Assembly: GCA_019118845.1 (NCBI GenBank)
Contig: DWYE01000124.1
Span: forward strand, 1-13,222
DNA length: 13,222 nucleotides
Origin: Anaeromassilibacillus stercoravium
GTDB lineage: Bacteria; Bacillota; Clostridia; Oscillospirales; Acutalibacteraceae
Direction of reading: 5' to 3'
Below the pieces are notes generated by a model. It was not told where the DNA came from. It did no database searches and worked only from the letters and a program-made list of their open reading frames with translations. Position 1 is the first letter of the stretch; every line of letters starts with the position of its first letter. The position numbers and the translations under genes are program-made. Positions 5,735 to 12,721 of this stretch are shown here, piece after piece.

Positions 5735-6703
5735 GTGGGACAGTACACCATTGGCGTGGATGTCGGCGGAACCAAAATTGCGTACGGTTTATTCGATGGC
5801 AACCAAAATTTGATTGCTAAAAAGAAAGTTCCGTCGGACCCCTCCCTAGAAGCGGAGCCTTTTTTTGACGCGCTGGCGGAGAGCATTCAGGATATGATGC
5901 GAGAGCATCATTTGTCTGCGGACCAGATGCGCGGGATCGGGATCGGCATGCCGTCCTTTATCCTATTTGAAGAGGGTAAGATCCTGAAGACCACCAATTT
6001 GACGAAAATCCACGATTTCCCAGCACGGGCATATCTGATGAAGAAGCTCGGCGGTATGCGCGTGCTCTTGGACAACGATACCCACGTCGCTGCTTTGGCG
6101 GAGCATAAAAAGGGCGCTGGGCGCGGCTTTCAACACATGGTCTATTGCGCCGTCAGCACCGGGATCGCCAGCGGGATTATCATCCGCAACCAGCTCTTCC
6201 GCGGCCGGTATGGATGGGCCGGGGAAACCGGCCATATGCTGATTACCCCTGGGCAGGGGATCGAATGTGGATGCGGGAATAAGGGCTGTTTTATGTCGTA
6301 TTGTTCCGGATCCATGATTGTGAAGCACATCCGTCAAAAGATTGCAGCGGGGGAGAAAACACGGATGACGGAATTGGCCGGCAGCCCGGAACAGATCACC
6401 GCGGTACATATCCAGCAGGCGTTCGATCAAGGCGACCCGATGGCAAAATGGGCGGTTGAGCAGATGGCCCAATACCTGGCTGTCTGGCTATATAATCTGT
6501 ATCAGGTGCTGAACATCAACTGTTTTGTTTTTGGAGGCGGCCTGGTCCACTTTGGGGACCGACTGTTCCCACGCATACGGGAGCTATTCGATCAATACAA
6601 CGGCAACGATCTGCCCGTGTATTTCAGATTTGCCGAGCTGGGGGAGGACTTCGGCATCATCGGCGCGGCGGAACTGCTGGTGTCTGAAACCAATTGTGTT
6701 TGA
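5735..6703 (+). CDS. ROK-family sugar kinase, probable anhydrosugar kinase
   Basis: This 322-residue cytoplasmic kinase should use ATP to phosphorylate a sugar, usually at O6. The phosphate-binding motif DVGGTK (D9-K14), catalytic base D115 in LLDNDTH, the sugar-contacting GETGH (E164, zinc ligand H167), the zinc loop CxCGxxGC (C178, C180, C185) and a C-terminal FVFGGG (265-269) are all present. The usual GCLExYxSG segment after the zinc loop reads GCFMSYCSG, so the conserved sugar-binding Glu is Met187. The start is GTG 5735, preceded by AAGGAG. It is the first gene of an operon with the GRE and the aldolase, behind a perfect consensus promoter. Given those partners, I infer the substrate is 1,5-anhydroglucitol or 1,5-anhydromannitol. 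A hexose, or a repressor-like ROK protein without kinase role, is less likely because the kinase motifs are intact and there is no N-terminal HTH. Confidence 0.88.
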   Translation: MGQYTIGVDVGGTKIAYGLFDGNQNLIAKKKVPSDPSLEAEPFFDALAESIQDMMREHHLSADQMRGIGIGMPSFILFEEGKILKTTNLTKIHDFPARAYLMKKLGGMRVLLDNDTHVAALAEHKKGAGRGFQHMVYCAVSTGIASGIIIRNQLFRGRYGWAGETGHMLITPGQGIECGCGNKGCFMSYCSGSMIVKHIRQKIAAGEKTRMTELAGSPEQITAVHIQQAFDQGDPMAKWAVEQMAQYLAVWLYNLYQVLNINCFVFGGGLVHFGDRLFPRIRELFDQYNGNDLPVYFRFAELGEDFGIIGAAELLVSETNCV

Positions 6704-6744
6704 TTGTTCATCAAATAGACGATTTATCGTTAGGAGGACTTCTT

Positions 6745-9147
6745 ATGAGCCATTTTGGAGAATTGACCCCTCGGATGCACGATTTTCGCGAGGAACTTTT
6801 GAATGCCAAAGCGATGGTTTGCGTGGAGCGTGCGAAGATTACCACACAGACCTACCGCGAGAATATGGATCAGCCGTTGGCGATTCGCCGCGCGTTGATG
6901 TACCGCAACGTTCTGGCTGGGATGAGCATCTTCATCGAGCCGCAGACGCTTCTGGCTGGGAACCAGGCGTCCAGCAACCGTGCAGCCCCGATCTTCCCGG
7001 AATATGCGATGGATTGGGTGATCGAAGAACTGGACCAATTTGACAAGCGGGACGGCGACCGCTTCTATATCACCGAGGAAAATAAGCAGGTGCTGCGCGA
7101 CATTGCCCCCTTCTGGGAGCACAATACGACCAAGGACCGCGGCTTGGCGGCAATGCCGGCAGCGACCAAGGTCTTCTATGATTTGGGTATCATCAAGGCG
7201 GAAGGGAATATCACCTCGGGCGACGCGCATGTAGCGGTCAATTACCGCCGGATGCTGCAAACCGGCTTGAAAGAATACCGCGCCCGTGCGGAGCAGAAGC
7301 TCCAGGAGCTCGATCTGACGGAGGCGGAAAACCTGCATAAGTCGTATTTTTACCGCGCGGTGCTGATTGTGATCGACGCTACGGTGGCATTTGCCAAACG
7401 CTATGCGAACCTGGCCTTCAAGATGGCTCAAGAGGAGGCGGACGAGGGGCGCAGGGCAGAACTGTTGGAAATGAGCCGCGTGCTCAATAAGGTCCCCTAC
7501 GAGCCGGCGGACACCTTCTATGAGGCGGTGCAGGCTTTGTGGCTGGTACATCTCTGCCTGCAAATTGAGAGCAACGGCCATTCGCTCTCCTATGGCCGGA
7601 TGGATCAGTATTTGAACCCGTACTACGAAAAGGATCTGAAGGAAGGCCGCATCACAGAGGAGGCCGCCTGCGAGCTTTTGACCAATCTTTGGCTGAAAAC
7701 CTATACGATCAATAAGATCCGTTCCTGGAGCCACACCCGCTTTTCTGCGGGCAGCCCGCTCTATCAAAACGTCACCGTGGGCGGCCAGACGCCGGATGGG
7801 AAGGACGCGGTCAATCCGATGAGCTTCCTGATCCTGCGCAGCGTCGCACAGACGCGCCTCACTCAGCCAAACCTGACGGTGCGCTATCATAAGAATTTGC
7901 CGGATGACTTTATGCGCGAGGCCATCGAAGTCATGCGCTTGGGATTTGGTATGCCGGCGTTTAACAACGATGAGATCATCATTCCCTCCTTCATCGAAAA
8001 GGGCGTCAAGCCGGAGGATGCATACGACTACAGTGCCATCGGCTGCGTCGAAGTGGCTGTCCCCGGGAAGTGGGGATACCGCTGCACCGGGATGAGCTTT
8101 TTGAACTTCCCGAAGTCCCTGATGATCGCGCTGAACGACGGAGTCGATATCGAGTCCGGCATCAAGGTCTGCGAGGGTGTGGGACACTTCAAGGATATGA
8201 CCTCTTTTGACCAGGTCATGGCGGCTTGGGATAAGATCATCCGCGAGTTTACCCGTCAGTGCGTTATCATCGACAATTGCTGCGACACGGTCCTGGAGAA
8301 GGATACGGCGGACATCCTGTGCTCCGCATTGTGCGACGATTGCATCGAGCGCGGTTTGAACCTCAAAGAAGGCGGCGCGGTCTATGATTTCATCAGCGAT
8401 TTGCAGGTCGGAATCGCCAACCAGGGAGACTCCATGGCTGCGATTAAGAAATGTGTGTTCGAAGACCATTCGATGACCCCAGCCCAGCTCTGGGACGCCC
8501 TGATGAACAATTTCGAAGGGGAAGAGGGCGAACGCATCCGCAAGCTGCTGATCGCGGCCCCGAAATACGGCAACGACGACGACTATGTGGATTCGCTTAC
8601 CCGCGCTTCTTATGACATCTATATCGACGAATTGTCCCATTATCACAACACCCGCTATGGACGTGGACCCATCGGAGGTGTATACTATGCAGGGACCTCT
8701 TCGATCTCCGCAAACGTCCCGCAGGGCGCCGGAACCACGGCAACCCCGGACGGCCGGAAAGCAGGGGAACCTCTGGCGGAGGGATGCTCGCCCTCCCATG
8801 CGGCAGATAAACACGGGCCGACCGCGGTCTTTAAATCTATTTCCAAATTGCCCACTGACAAGATCACCGGGGGCGTGCTGCTAAATCAGAAGGTAAACCC
8901 GCAGATGCTGGAGAAAGAGGAGAACCGTCAAAAGCTGATTGCGATGTTGCGTGTATTCTTTGATACGCTGCATGGATTCCATGTGCAGTTCAATGTGGTC
9001 TCCCGCGAAACTTTGCGGGATGCCCAGGTGCATCCAGAAAAGCACCGCGATTTGATTGTGCGGGTAGCGGGCTATAGCGCTTTCTTCAATGTGCTCTCCC
9101 GCCAGACCCAGGACGACATCATCGAACGCACGGAACAAGTGATTTAA
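6745..9147 (+). CDS. PflD/YbiW-type glycyl radical enzyme, probable anhydrosugar-6-phosphate C-O lyase
   Basis: This 800-residue, oxygen-sensitive enzyme carries its radical on G776 in the signature RVAGYSAFF, 24 residues before the C-terminus. The thiyl residue is C434 in SAIGCVEVAVPGKW; the G-C-V-E pattern with a single Cys is that of the dehydratase/lyase branch, not of true pyruvate formate-lyase, which has two adjacent cysteines. An N-terminal PFL-like domain (about 1-650) and a Gly-radical domain (about 680-800) are both complete. ATG 6745 follows TAGGAGG at good spacing and lies 41 bp after the kinase stop. An adjacent FSA-type aldolase and a two-cluster activase match the setting of E. 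coli ybiW and pflD, reported to open 1,5-anhydroglucitol-6-P and 1,5-anhydromannitol-6-P. Which epimer is used here cannot be told by eye. No microcompartment genes are present, arguing against choline or propanediol use. Confidence 0.93.
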   Translation: MSHFGELTPRMHDFREELLNAKAMVCVERAKITTQTYRENMDQPLAIRRALMYRNVLAGMSIFIEPQTLLAGNQASSNRAAPIFPEYAMDWVIEELDQFDKRDGDRFYITEENKQVLRDIAPFWEHNTTKDRGLAAMPAATKVFYDLGIIKAEGNITSGDAHVAVNYRRMLQTGLKEYRARAEQKLQELDLTEAENLHKSYFYRAVLIVIDATVAFAKRYANLAFKMAQEEADEGRRAELLEMSRVLNKVPYEPADTFYEAVQALWLVHLCLQIESNGHSLSYGRMDQYLNPYYEKDLKEGRITEEAACELLTNLWLKTYTINKIRSWSHTRFSAGSPLYQNVTVGGQTPDGKDAVNPMSFLILRSVAQTRLTQPNLTVRYHKNLPDDFMREAIEVMRLGFGMPAFNNDEIIIPSFIEKGVKPEDAYDYSAIGCVEVAVPGKWGYRCTGMSFLNFPKSLMIALNDGVDIESGIKVCEGVGHFKDMTSFDQVMAAWDKIIREFTRQCVIIDNCCDTVLEKDTADILCSALCDDCIERGLNLKEGGAVYDFISDLQVGIANQGDSMAAIKKCVFEDHSMTPAQLWDALMNNFEGEEGERIRKLLIAAPKYGNDDDYVDSLTRASYDIYIDELSHYHNTRYGRGPIGGVYYAGTSSISANVPQGAGTTATPDGRKAGEPLAEGCSPSHAADKHGPTAVFKSISKLPTDKITGGVLLNQKVNPQMLEKEENRQKLIAMLRVFFDTLHGFHVQFNVVSRETLRDAQVHPEKHRDLIVRVAGYSAFFNVLSRQTQDDIIERTEQVI

Positions 9148-9180
9148 GAGCAGAGAACATCAAGAAAGGGACGAAGTGTC

Positions 9181-9858
9181 ATGGAGTTTTTATTTGACAG
9201 CGCCAACTTGGAAGCGATTCAGACATATAGCGCATGCTTTCCTATTACCGGCGTAACCAGCAATCCGAGCATTTTGAAAGCGGAGGGGAAAATCGACCTG
9301 TTCGAGCATATGCGCAAGATCCGTCAGATCATTGGGCCGGATAAGACGCTGCATATGCAGGTGATCGCAGAGGACTGCGAGGGGATGCTCAAAGAGGCCC
9401 ATGCAATTTTGAAAAATGTGGACGATGCCGTCTATATCAAAATCCCCACGACGGAAGAGGGACTCAAGGCGATGCGCGCCTTGAAAGCCGAGGGGGTACA
9501 TGTGACAGCCACGGCCATTTACAGCAAGATTCAGGGCTTTATGGCGATTGCATGTGGCGCGGACTTCATTGCCCCGTATTACAACCGCATGGAAAACCTC
9601 GATATCGACTCGTGCGATACCATTGCGGCATTCCGCCAGATGATCGACGAGGACGATTCGAATACAAAGATTTTGGCTGCCAGCTTTAAAAACATCGCTC
9701 AGGTGACGAATGCCCTGCTGGCAGGCGCCCACACAGCTACGTTGCAGCCAGCACTCCTGCATGATGCATTTGGCATGGCAGCGATCAAAAAGGCTGTGGA
9801 TGATTTTCACGCGGATTGGGTAAACATCCATGGCGATGTCTCCATCACAGATCTGTAA
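9181..9858 (+). CDS. fsa: Fructose-6-phosphate aldolase-type transaldolase (FSA/TalC family)
   Basis: This 225-residue class I aldolase is close in length to E. coli FsaA (220). It has D6, the TSNPS motif with N28, Schiff-base lysine K87 in AVYIKIPTT, and the APYYNR loop with Y133, all matching the FSA active site. FSA enzymes cleave fructose-6-phosphate slowly but take dihydroxyacetone or hydroxyacetone as donor. In the E. coli anhydroglycolysis route they split 1-deoxyfructose-6-phosphate to glyceraldehyde-3-phosphate and hydroxyacetone, the expected reaction here. The ATG follows AAGGGACGAAG and lies 33 bp after the GRE stop, making it the third operon gene. A general transaldolase role in the pentose phosphate pathway is possible, since the short subfamily includes both activities. 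The final residues (about 205-225, ADWVNIHGDVSITDL) close the family fold. Confidence 0.9.
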   Translation: MEFLFDSANLEAIQTYSACFPITGVTSNPSILKAEGKIDLFEHMRKIRQIIGPDKTLHMQVIAEDCEGMLKEAHAILKNVDDAVYIKIPTTEEGLKAMRALKAEGVHVTATAIYSKIQGFMAIACGADFIAPYYNRMENLDIDSCDTIAAFRQMIDEDDSNTKILAASFKNIAQVTNALLAGAHTATLQPALLHDAFGMAAIKKAVDDFHADWVNIHGDVSITDL

Positions 9859-9879
9859 AAGCTTGATAACAAAAGCAAG

Positions 9880-9926
9880 CCCCGGGCACTTAGGCGGGTG
9901 TCTGCAAGACAGCATTGTGCTGGGGG
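9880..9926 (+). other. Foldable GC-rich element downstream of the aldolase gene
   Basis: The 323-bp gap 9859-10181 has no convincing gene. At its start CCCC (9880-9883) and GCAC (9886-9889) can pair with GGGG and GTGC in 9917-9926, enclosing a perfect inner hairpin TGTCT (9899-9903)/AGACA (9907-9911). No T tract follows. A 24-codon reading frame at 9957-10028 (starting MKTADHLSW, after GGAGG) exists but is not supported otherwise. The rest of the gap holds the terminator-like stem at 10059-10085 and the promoter of the next gene. Confidence 0.35.
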
Positions 9927-10058
9927 CGGTCAAGGGGAAGCAGCGTGACGGAGGCCATGAAAACCGCTGATCATCTCTCGTGGGTACGCTCCGTGAGCTC
10001 CATCCGCATAGGGCGGAGAAGATTGTGAAGCATGAAATGATATACGATTGAAAGCGAA

Positions 10059-10091
10059 GCCGCCCGGGCAAAATGTCCGGGCGGCCTGGTT
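10059..10091 (+). terminator. Terminator-like stem-loop in the gap after the aldolase operon
   Basis: GCCGCCCGGGC (10059-10069) pairs with GTCCGGGCGGC (10075-10085) with one G-U pair and an AAAAT loop. The tail CTGGTTTAT is only weakly T-rich, so termination may be partial. It is the best candidate for the end of the kinase-GRE-aldolase transcript, 200 bp after the last stop. Confidence 0.6.
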
Positions 10092-10118
10092 TATCCGGAG
10101 GATTCTTTCACACGTTTC

Positions 10119-10127
10119 TGCTATACT
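10119..10127 (+). promoter_or_regulatory. Extended -10 promoter before the first acetyltransferase gene
   Basis: TGCTATACT is an extended -10 element. No good -35 is seen at 17 bp. The expected start near 10134 gives a leader of about 48 nt that contains the GAGGAG ribosome-binding site. Confidence 0.45.
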
Positions 10128-10181
10128 TTGCGTGGCGATAGGATGGGGCAAATCAGGTTTTGACAGAGGAGAACCGAAACC

Positions 10182-10634
10182 ATGACAAAATATGAATATA
10201 TTTCATTGAGGGAGAAAAGCGAAATAAAGGATTTGGCAGCAGAGTGGTTTCACAGTAAGTGGGGTGTGCCAACGGAAGCGTATCTGGAATGTATGGATGC
10301 TTATTTGTGCAATGAGACAGAATATGGTTGGTATCTTTGCTTGTCCGGCAATCAAATTATCGGCGGAATGGGCGTTATCGAAAATGATTTTCATGACAGA
10401 AAAGACCTTACGCCGAATGTATGTGCTGTTTTTACAGAGGAAGGATATCGCGGCCAGGGAATTGCTGGAAACTTGCTAAATATGGTTGTGAATGATATGA
10501 AATCCAAAGGAATATCTCCAATCTATCTTATTACTGACCATATTGGTTTTTATGAAAAATATGGATGGGAATTCTTGTGTATGGTTCAAGGAGATGGCGA
10601 ACCTAATATGACAAGAATGTATGTCCATAGATAA
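10182..10634 (+). CDS. GNAT-family N-acetyltransferase
   Basis: This 150-residue protein has the GNAT acetyl-CoA-binding core: a beta strand with VCAVFTEEGYRGQGIAGNLL (about 80-99; R/Q-x-x-G-x-G/A motif as YRGQGIAGNL), followed by the IYLITDHIGFYEKYGWEFL motif common in the family's C-terminal part (about 114-132). It should transfer an acetyl group from acetyl-CoA to an amine; the substrate cannot be told. The start ATG 10182 follows GAGGAG (10167-10172). It has its own promoter and is followed by foldable sequence and a terminator, so it is probably monocistronic. Its codons are visibly richer in A and T than those of the flanking operon and transporter, which hints at separate origin. Confidence 0.88.
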   Translation: MTKYEYISLREKSEIKDLAAEWFHSKWGVPTEAYLECMDAYLCNETEYGWYLCLSGNQIIGGMGVIENDFHDRKDLTPNVCAVFTEEGYRGQGIAGNLLNMVVNDMKSKGISPIYLITDHIGFYEKYGWEFLCMVQGDGEPNMTRMYVHR

Positions 10635-10685
10635 ATTTCTCTTGTTTGACAGCCGAAAATCCTTTAGGGTTAGGGACGAAAGGGC

Positions 10686-10755
10686 GCACTTCTATACGAT
10701 CCTGCCGGGAGTATCGTCCGTCCTGCGGAGCTTCATTCCGCTGGTTGCATTGTGC
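10686..10755 (+). other. Foldable stretch with three-way-junction potential
   Basis: The 408-bp gap 10635-11042 has no convincing gene. Within it GCAC (10686-10689) can pair with GTGC (10752-10755), enclosing two hairpins: ACGAT (10696-10700)/ATCGT (10713-10717) and GCGGA (10725-10729)/TCCGC (10737-10741). An intrinsic terminator follows at once. It could be a small RNA or 3' UTR structure; the stems are short and could be chance. Confidence 0.3.
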
Positions 10756-10776
10756 AAAAAGCCTGCGGCCTTTTTT
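10756..10776 (+). terminator. Intrinsic terminator after the acetyltransferase gene
   Basis: AAAAA-GCC (10756-10763), a TGC loop and GGC-C-TTTTTT (10767-10776) form a short stem with A/T pairing below one bulged C, ending in six T. It terminates transcripts coming from the acetyltransferase gene or from a small RNA. Confidence 0.7.
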
Positions 10777-10846
10777 ATCTCTATTTTCAAGAAGGGGCTC
10801 ATACGCTTTTAGGCTCTGTACCGGCAGATGAGCTGATGAAAGAGGA

Positions 10847-10872
10847 AACGGCATGACCGAAGCCATGCCGTT
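10847..10872. repeat. Perfect 9-bp inverted repeat
   Basis: AACGGCATG (10847-10855) and CATGCCGTT (10864-10872) are exact reverse complements with an 8-nt loop. There is no T tract on the plus strand and only a mixed TTTCCTCTTTC on the minus strand. It lies about 80 bp upstream of the transporter promoter, so it could be an operator or a weak terminator. Confidence 0.55.
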
Positions 10873-10950
10873 CCTGCAAAAATGCGATATTATTTTCTTA
10901 CGAGCCCCCGATATTGCTCGAGGCTTGTTTTCCTTTTGTTATTGAAAAAC

Positions 10951-10979
10951 TTGTTCTGTCCATTCCGTTCTGGTAGAAT
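10951..10979 (+). promoter_or_regulatory. Promoter of the transporter gene
   Basis: A -35 TTGTTC (10951-10956) and a -10 TAGAAT (10974-10979) stand 17 bp apart, with TGG directly before the -10 forming an extended -10. Transcription would begin near 10986, leaving a leader of about 57 nt before the ATG at 11043. Confidence 0.65.
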
Positions 10980-11042
10980 AATAGCATAGAAAGCGTGCGG
11001 AGGGCGGAGGGGCCAAAAACAGCTGGAATGAGGAGGATTTTT

Positions 11043-12425
11043 ATGCAACAAAGAGAAAAATTTGCATCCCGCTTGGGCTTTATTTTGATCTCAGCCGGAT
11101 GCGCCATCGGGCTTGGAAATGTGTGGCGTTTTCCTTATATCACTGGGAAATACGGTGGTGCGGCGTTTGTAATTCTGTATTTGCTGTTTCTTGTGATTTT
11201 GGGGTTGCCCGTCATGGTTATGGAGTTTGCTGTGGGGCGTGCCAGCCAAAAGAGTTGCGCTAAGAGCTTTGAAATTTTGGAACCCAAGGGAAGTAAGTGG
11301 CATTGGTATAGCTGGCTGGGATTTGGCGGCTGCTATCTTCTGATGATGTTCTATACGACGGTCGGCGGCTGGATGATTAGCTATATCATCAAAAGCGCCC
11401 AGGGTGCCTTTGATACGACGGCGCCGGACGTGGTATTCGCCAACATGCTCGCAAATCCGGTGGAACAGGTCGGCTGGATGCTGGTGACTGTGGTACTGGG
11501 GTTTTTGGTGTGCAGTTTGGGTTTGCAGAAGGGTGTGGAGCGGATCACCAAAGTCATGATGAGCTGTTTGTTTCTCATCATGATCGTGTTGTGTATTCGC
11601 AGCGTCACCCTGGATGGAGCGGTAGAAGGCCTCAAATTTTATCTTGTGCCGGATTTCGGCAAGATGTTCGAAAATGGCTGGGCCAGCTTTGGCGAGGCGG
11701 TGTATGCCGCTATGGGACAGTCCTTCTTCACCTTGAGTTTGGGCATTTCTGCCATGGCCATTTTTGGCTCGTATATCGGGAAGGAGCGGCGGCTTCTTGG
11801 CGAAGCGTTAAATATCGGCGTTTTGGACACGCTCGTTGCGCTGATGGCAGGACTGATTATTTTCCCAGCCTGCTTTGCCTTCGGCGTGAACCCTGGGGAA
11901 GGCCCGGGATTGGTATTTGTCACTCTGCCGAGTGTATTCAACCAGATGTGGGGCAGCCGTCTGTGGGGAGTCCTGTTTTTCTTGTTTATGAGCTTTGCAG
12001 CGCTATCCACCGTCATTGCAGTGTTTGAAAATCTCATCAGCTTTTGCATGGATAAGTGGGGATGGGAGCGCAAAAAGGCGGTGATCGTCAACGGGATTGC
12101 CGTAGCGATTTTGTCGCTGCCCTGCGCGCTGGGCTTTAATGTGTGGAGCAGCGTAACCCTGCCTGGCATCGGCGATATTCAGACCATTGAGGACTTTATT
12201 ATCTCCAACAATATTTTACCTATTGGCAGCTTGATCTATTTGTTGTTCTGCCTGAGCAAACGCGGTTGGGGTTGGGAGAATTTTATAGCGGAAGCGGATA
12301 CCGGCCGCGGGCTGAAATTTCCCAAATGGTCGCGGCTTTATTTGAAGTATGTTTTGCCTCTGCTGATTTTGATTATTTTTATCATGGGGTATTTGCCAAA
12401 GTTTCAGACCTGGCTGGGCCTGTGA
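11043..12425 (+). CDS. Sodium:neurotransmitter symporter (NSS/SNF) family transporter
   Basis: This 460-residue inner-membrane protein should import an amino acid or related amine together with Na+. TM1 carries the hallmark unwound segment GCAIGLGNVWRFPYI, and TM2 the EFAVGR ending. The TM6 substrate segment reads QSFFTLSLGISAMAIFGSYI, very like LeuT/MhsT. Hydrophobic segments can be placed at about 11-30, 38-60, 86-110, 140-160, 165-187, 211-240, 247-275, 296-325, 337-355, 375-400 and 435-455, giving 11 helices. That is the short bacterial type (MhsT/Tyt1) rather than the 12 of LeuT. ATG 11043 is chosen because AGGAGG lies six bases upstream; in-frame starts upstream (from GTG 10995) would place that site inside the gene. 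It has its own promoter and no operon partner, so it is probably not the anhydrosugar importer. Substrate not assignable. Confidence 0.93.
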   Translation: MQQREKFASRLGFILISAGCAIGLGNVWRFPYITGKYGGAAFVILYLLFLVILGLPVMVMEFAVGRASQKSCAKSFEILEPKGSKWHWYSWLGFGGCYLLMMFYTTVGGWMISYIIKSAQGAFDTTAPDVVFANMLANPVEQVGWMLVTVVLGFLVCSLGLQKGVERITKVMMSCLFLIMIVLCIRSVTLDGAVEGLKFYLVPDFGKMFENGWASFGEAVYAAMGQSFFTLSLGISAMAIFGSYIGKERRLLGEALNIGVLDTLVALMAGLIIFPACFAFGVNPGEGPGLVFVTLPSVFNQMWGSRLWGVLFFLFMSFAALSTVIAVFENLISFCMDKWGWERKKAVIVNGIAVAILSLPCALGFNVWSSVTLPGIGDIQTIEDFIISNNILPIGSLIYLLFCLSKRGWGWENFIAEADTGRGLKFPKWSRLYLKYVLPLLILIIFIMGYLPKFQTWLGL

Positions 12426-12574
12426 GCCATCGGGCTAAATAGAACATTTTATGTTAGAGTCTTTTGGAATTTACTAACGGGGTCTTAGAAGTGTGTTTGT
12501 AGGGATGCATACGAACAGCTGTAGAGAACCCCAGTTGGCCTTTCATATCCTTACAGGGATTTTCATATGGAGCC

Positions 12575-12620
12575 AAAAAGCGTGATGGCAGGATAGTTTT
12601 GTCCGGCGATCACGCTTTTT
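12575..12620. terminator. Bidirectional terminator between transporter and second acetyltransferase
   Basis: AAAAAGCGTGAT (12575-12586) pairs perfectly with ATCACGCTTTTT (12609-12620), with a small GGA/TCC pairing in the loop. It has T tracts on both strands and separates the convergent genes ending at 12425 and 12722. The 149 bp between the transporter stop and this stem hold a weak GGGGTCT/AGAACCCC pairing and nothing else recognised. Confidence 0.85.
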
Positions 12621-12721
12621 CATAGAAAAAGCTTGCAAAAGGAATTTTTTGGAAAGGCCCAAAAATCGTATGGGTCTACTGGGAATAGAGTCGAGCGCAA
12701 ATTCCCATTGTAAAAATGGTC

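Noticed and set aside
6730..8814. A 694-codon open frame on the minus strand opposite the GRE gene
   Set aside because: It mirrors the codon structure of a clearly real, motif-complete plus-strand gene; the product has no recognisable domain or convincing ribosome-binding site. Long antisense frames are common opposite GC-rich third positions.
6745..9147. Calling the glycyl radical enzyme a pyruvate formate-lyase
   Set aside because: The active-site loop is IGCVE with a single Cys, whereas true PFL has two adjacent cysteines; the two-cluster activase and the FSA partner also point to the lyase/dehydratase branch.
6745..9147. Choline trimethylamine-lyase or glycerol/propanediol dehydratase
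   Set aside because: No microcompartment shell, alcohol/aldehyde dehydrogenase or related genes are present, while a sugar kinase and a sugar-phosphate aldolase are.
9929..9965. A GGTCA...GGAAGCAGC stretch recalling signal recognition particle RNA
   Set aside because: The conserved apical motif of SRP RNA is not intact and the flanking bases do not form the long SRP helix.
9190..10071. A 293-codon minus-strand open frame across the aldolase gene and the following gap
   Set aside because: Most of it is antisense to the aldolase, whose active-site residues are all intact, and the part in the gap has no family resemblance.
11043..12425. The NSS-family transporter as importer of the anhydrosugar
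   Set aside because: The family carries amino acids and amines with Na+, the gene has its own promoter and it is separated from the operon by two gene-free gaps and an unrelated gene.
12506..12586. A 26-codon frame starting MHTNSCREPQ after the transporter gene
   Set aside because: Its end runs into the bidirectional terminator stem and the only upstream purine run (TAGGG) is weak and badly spaced.
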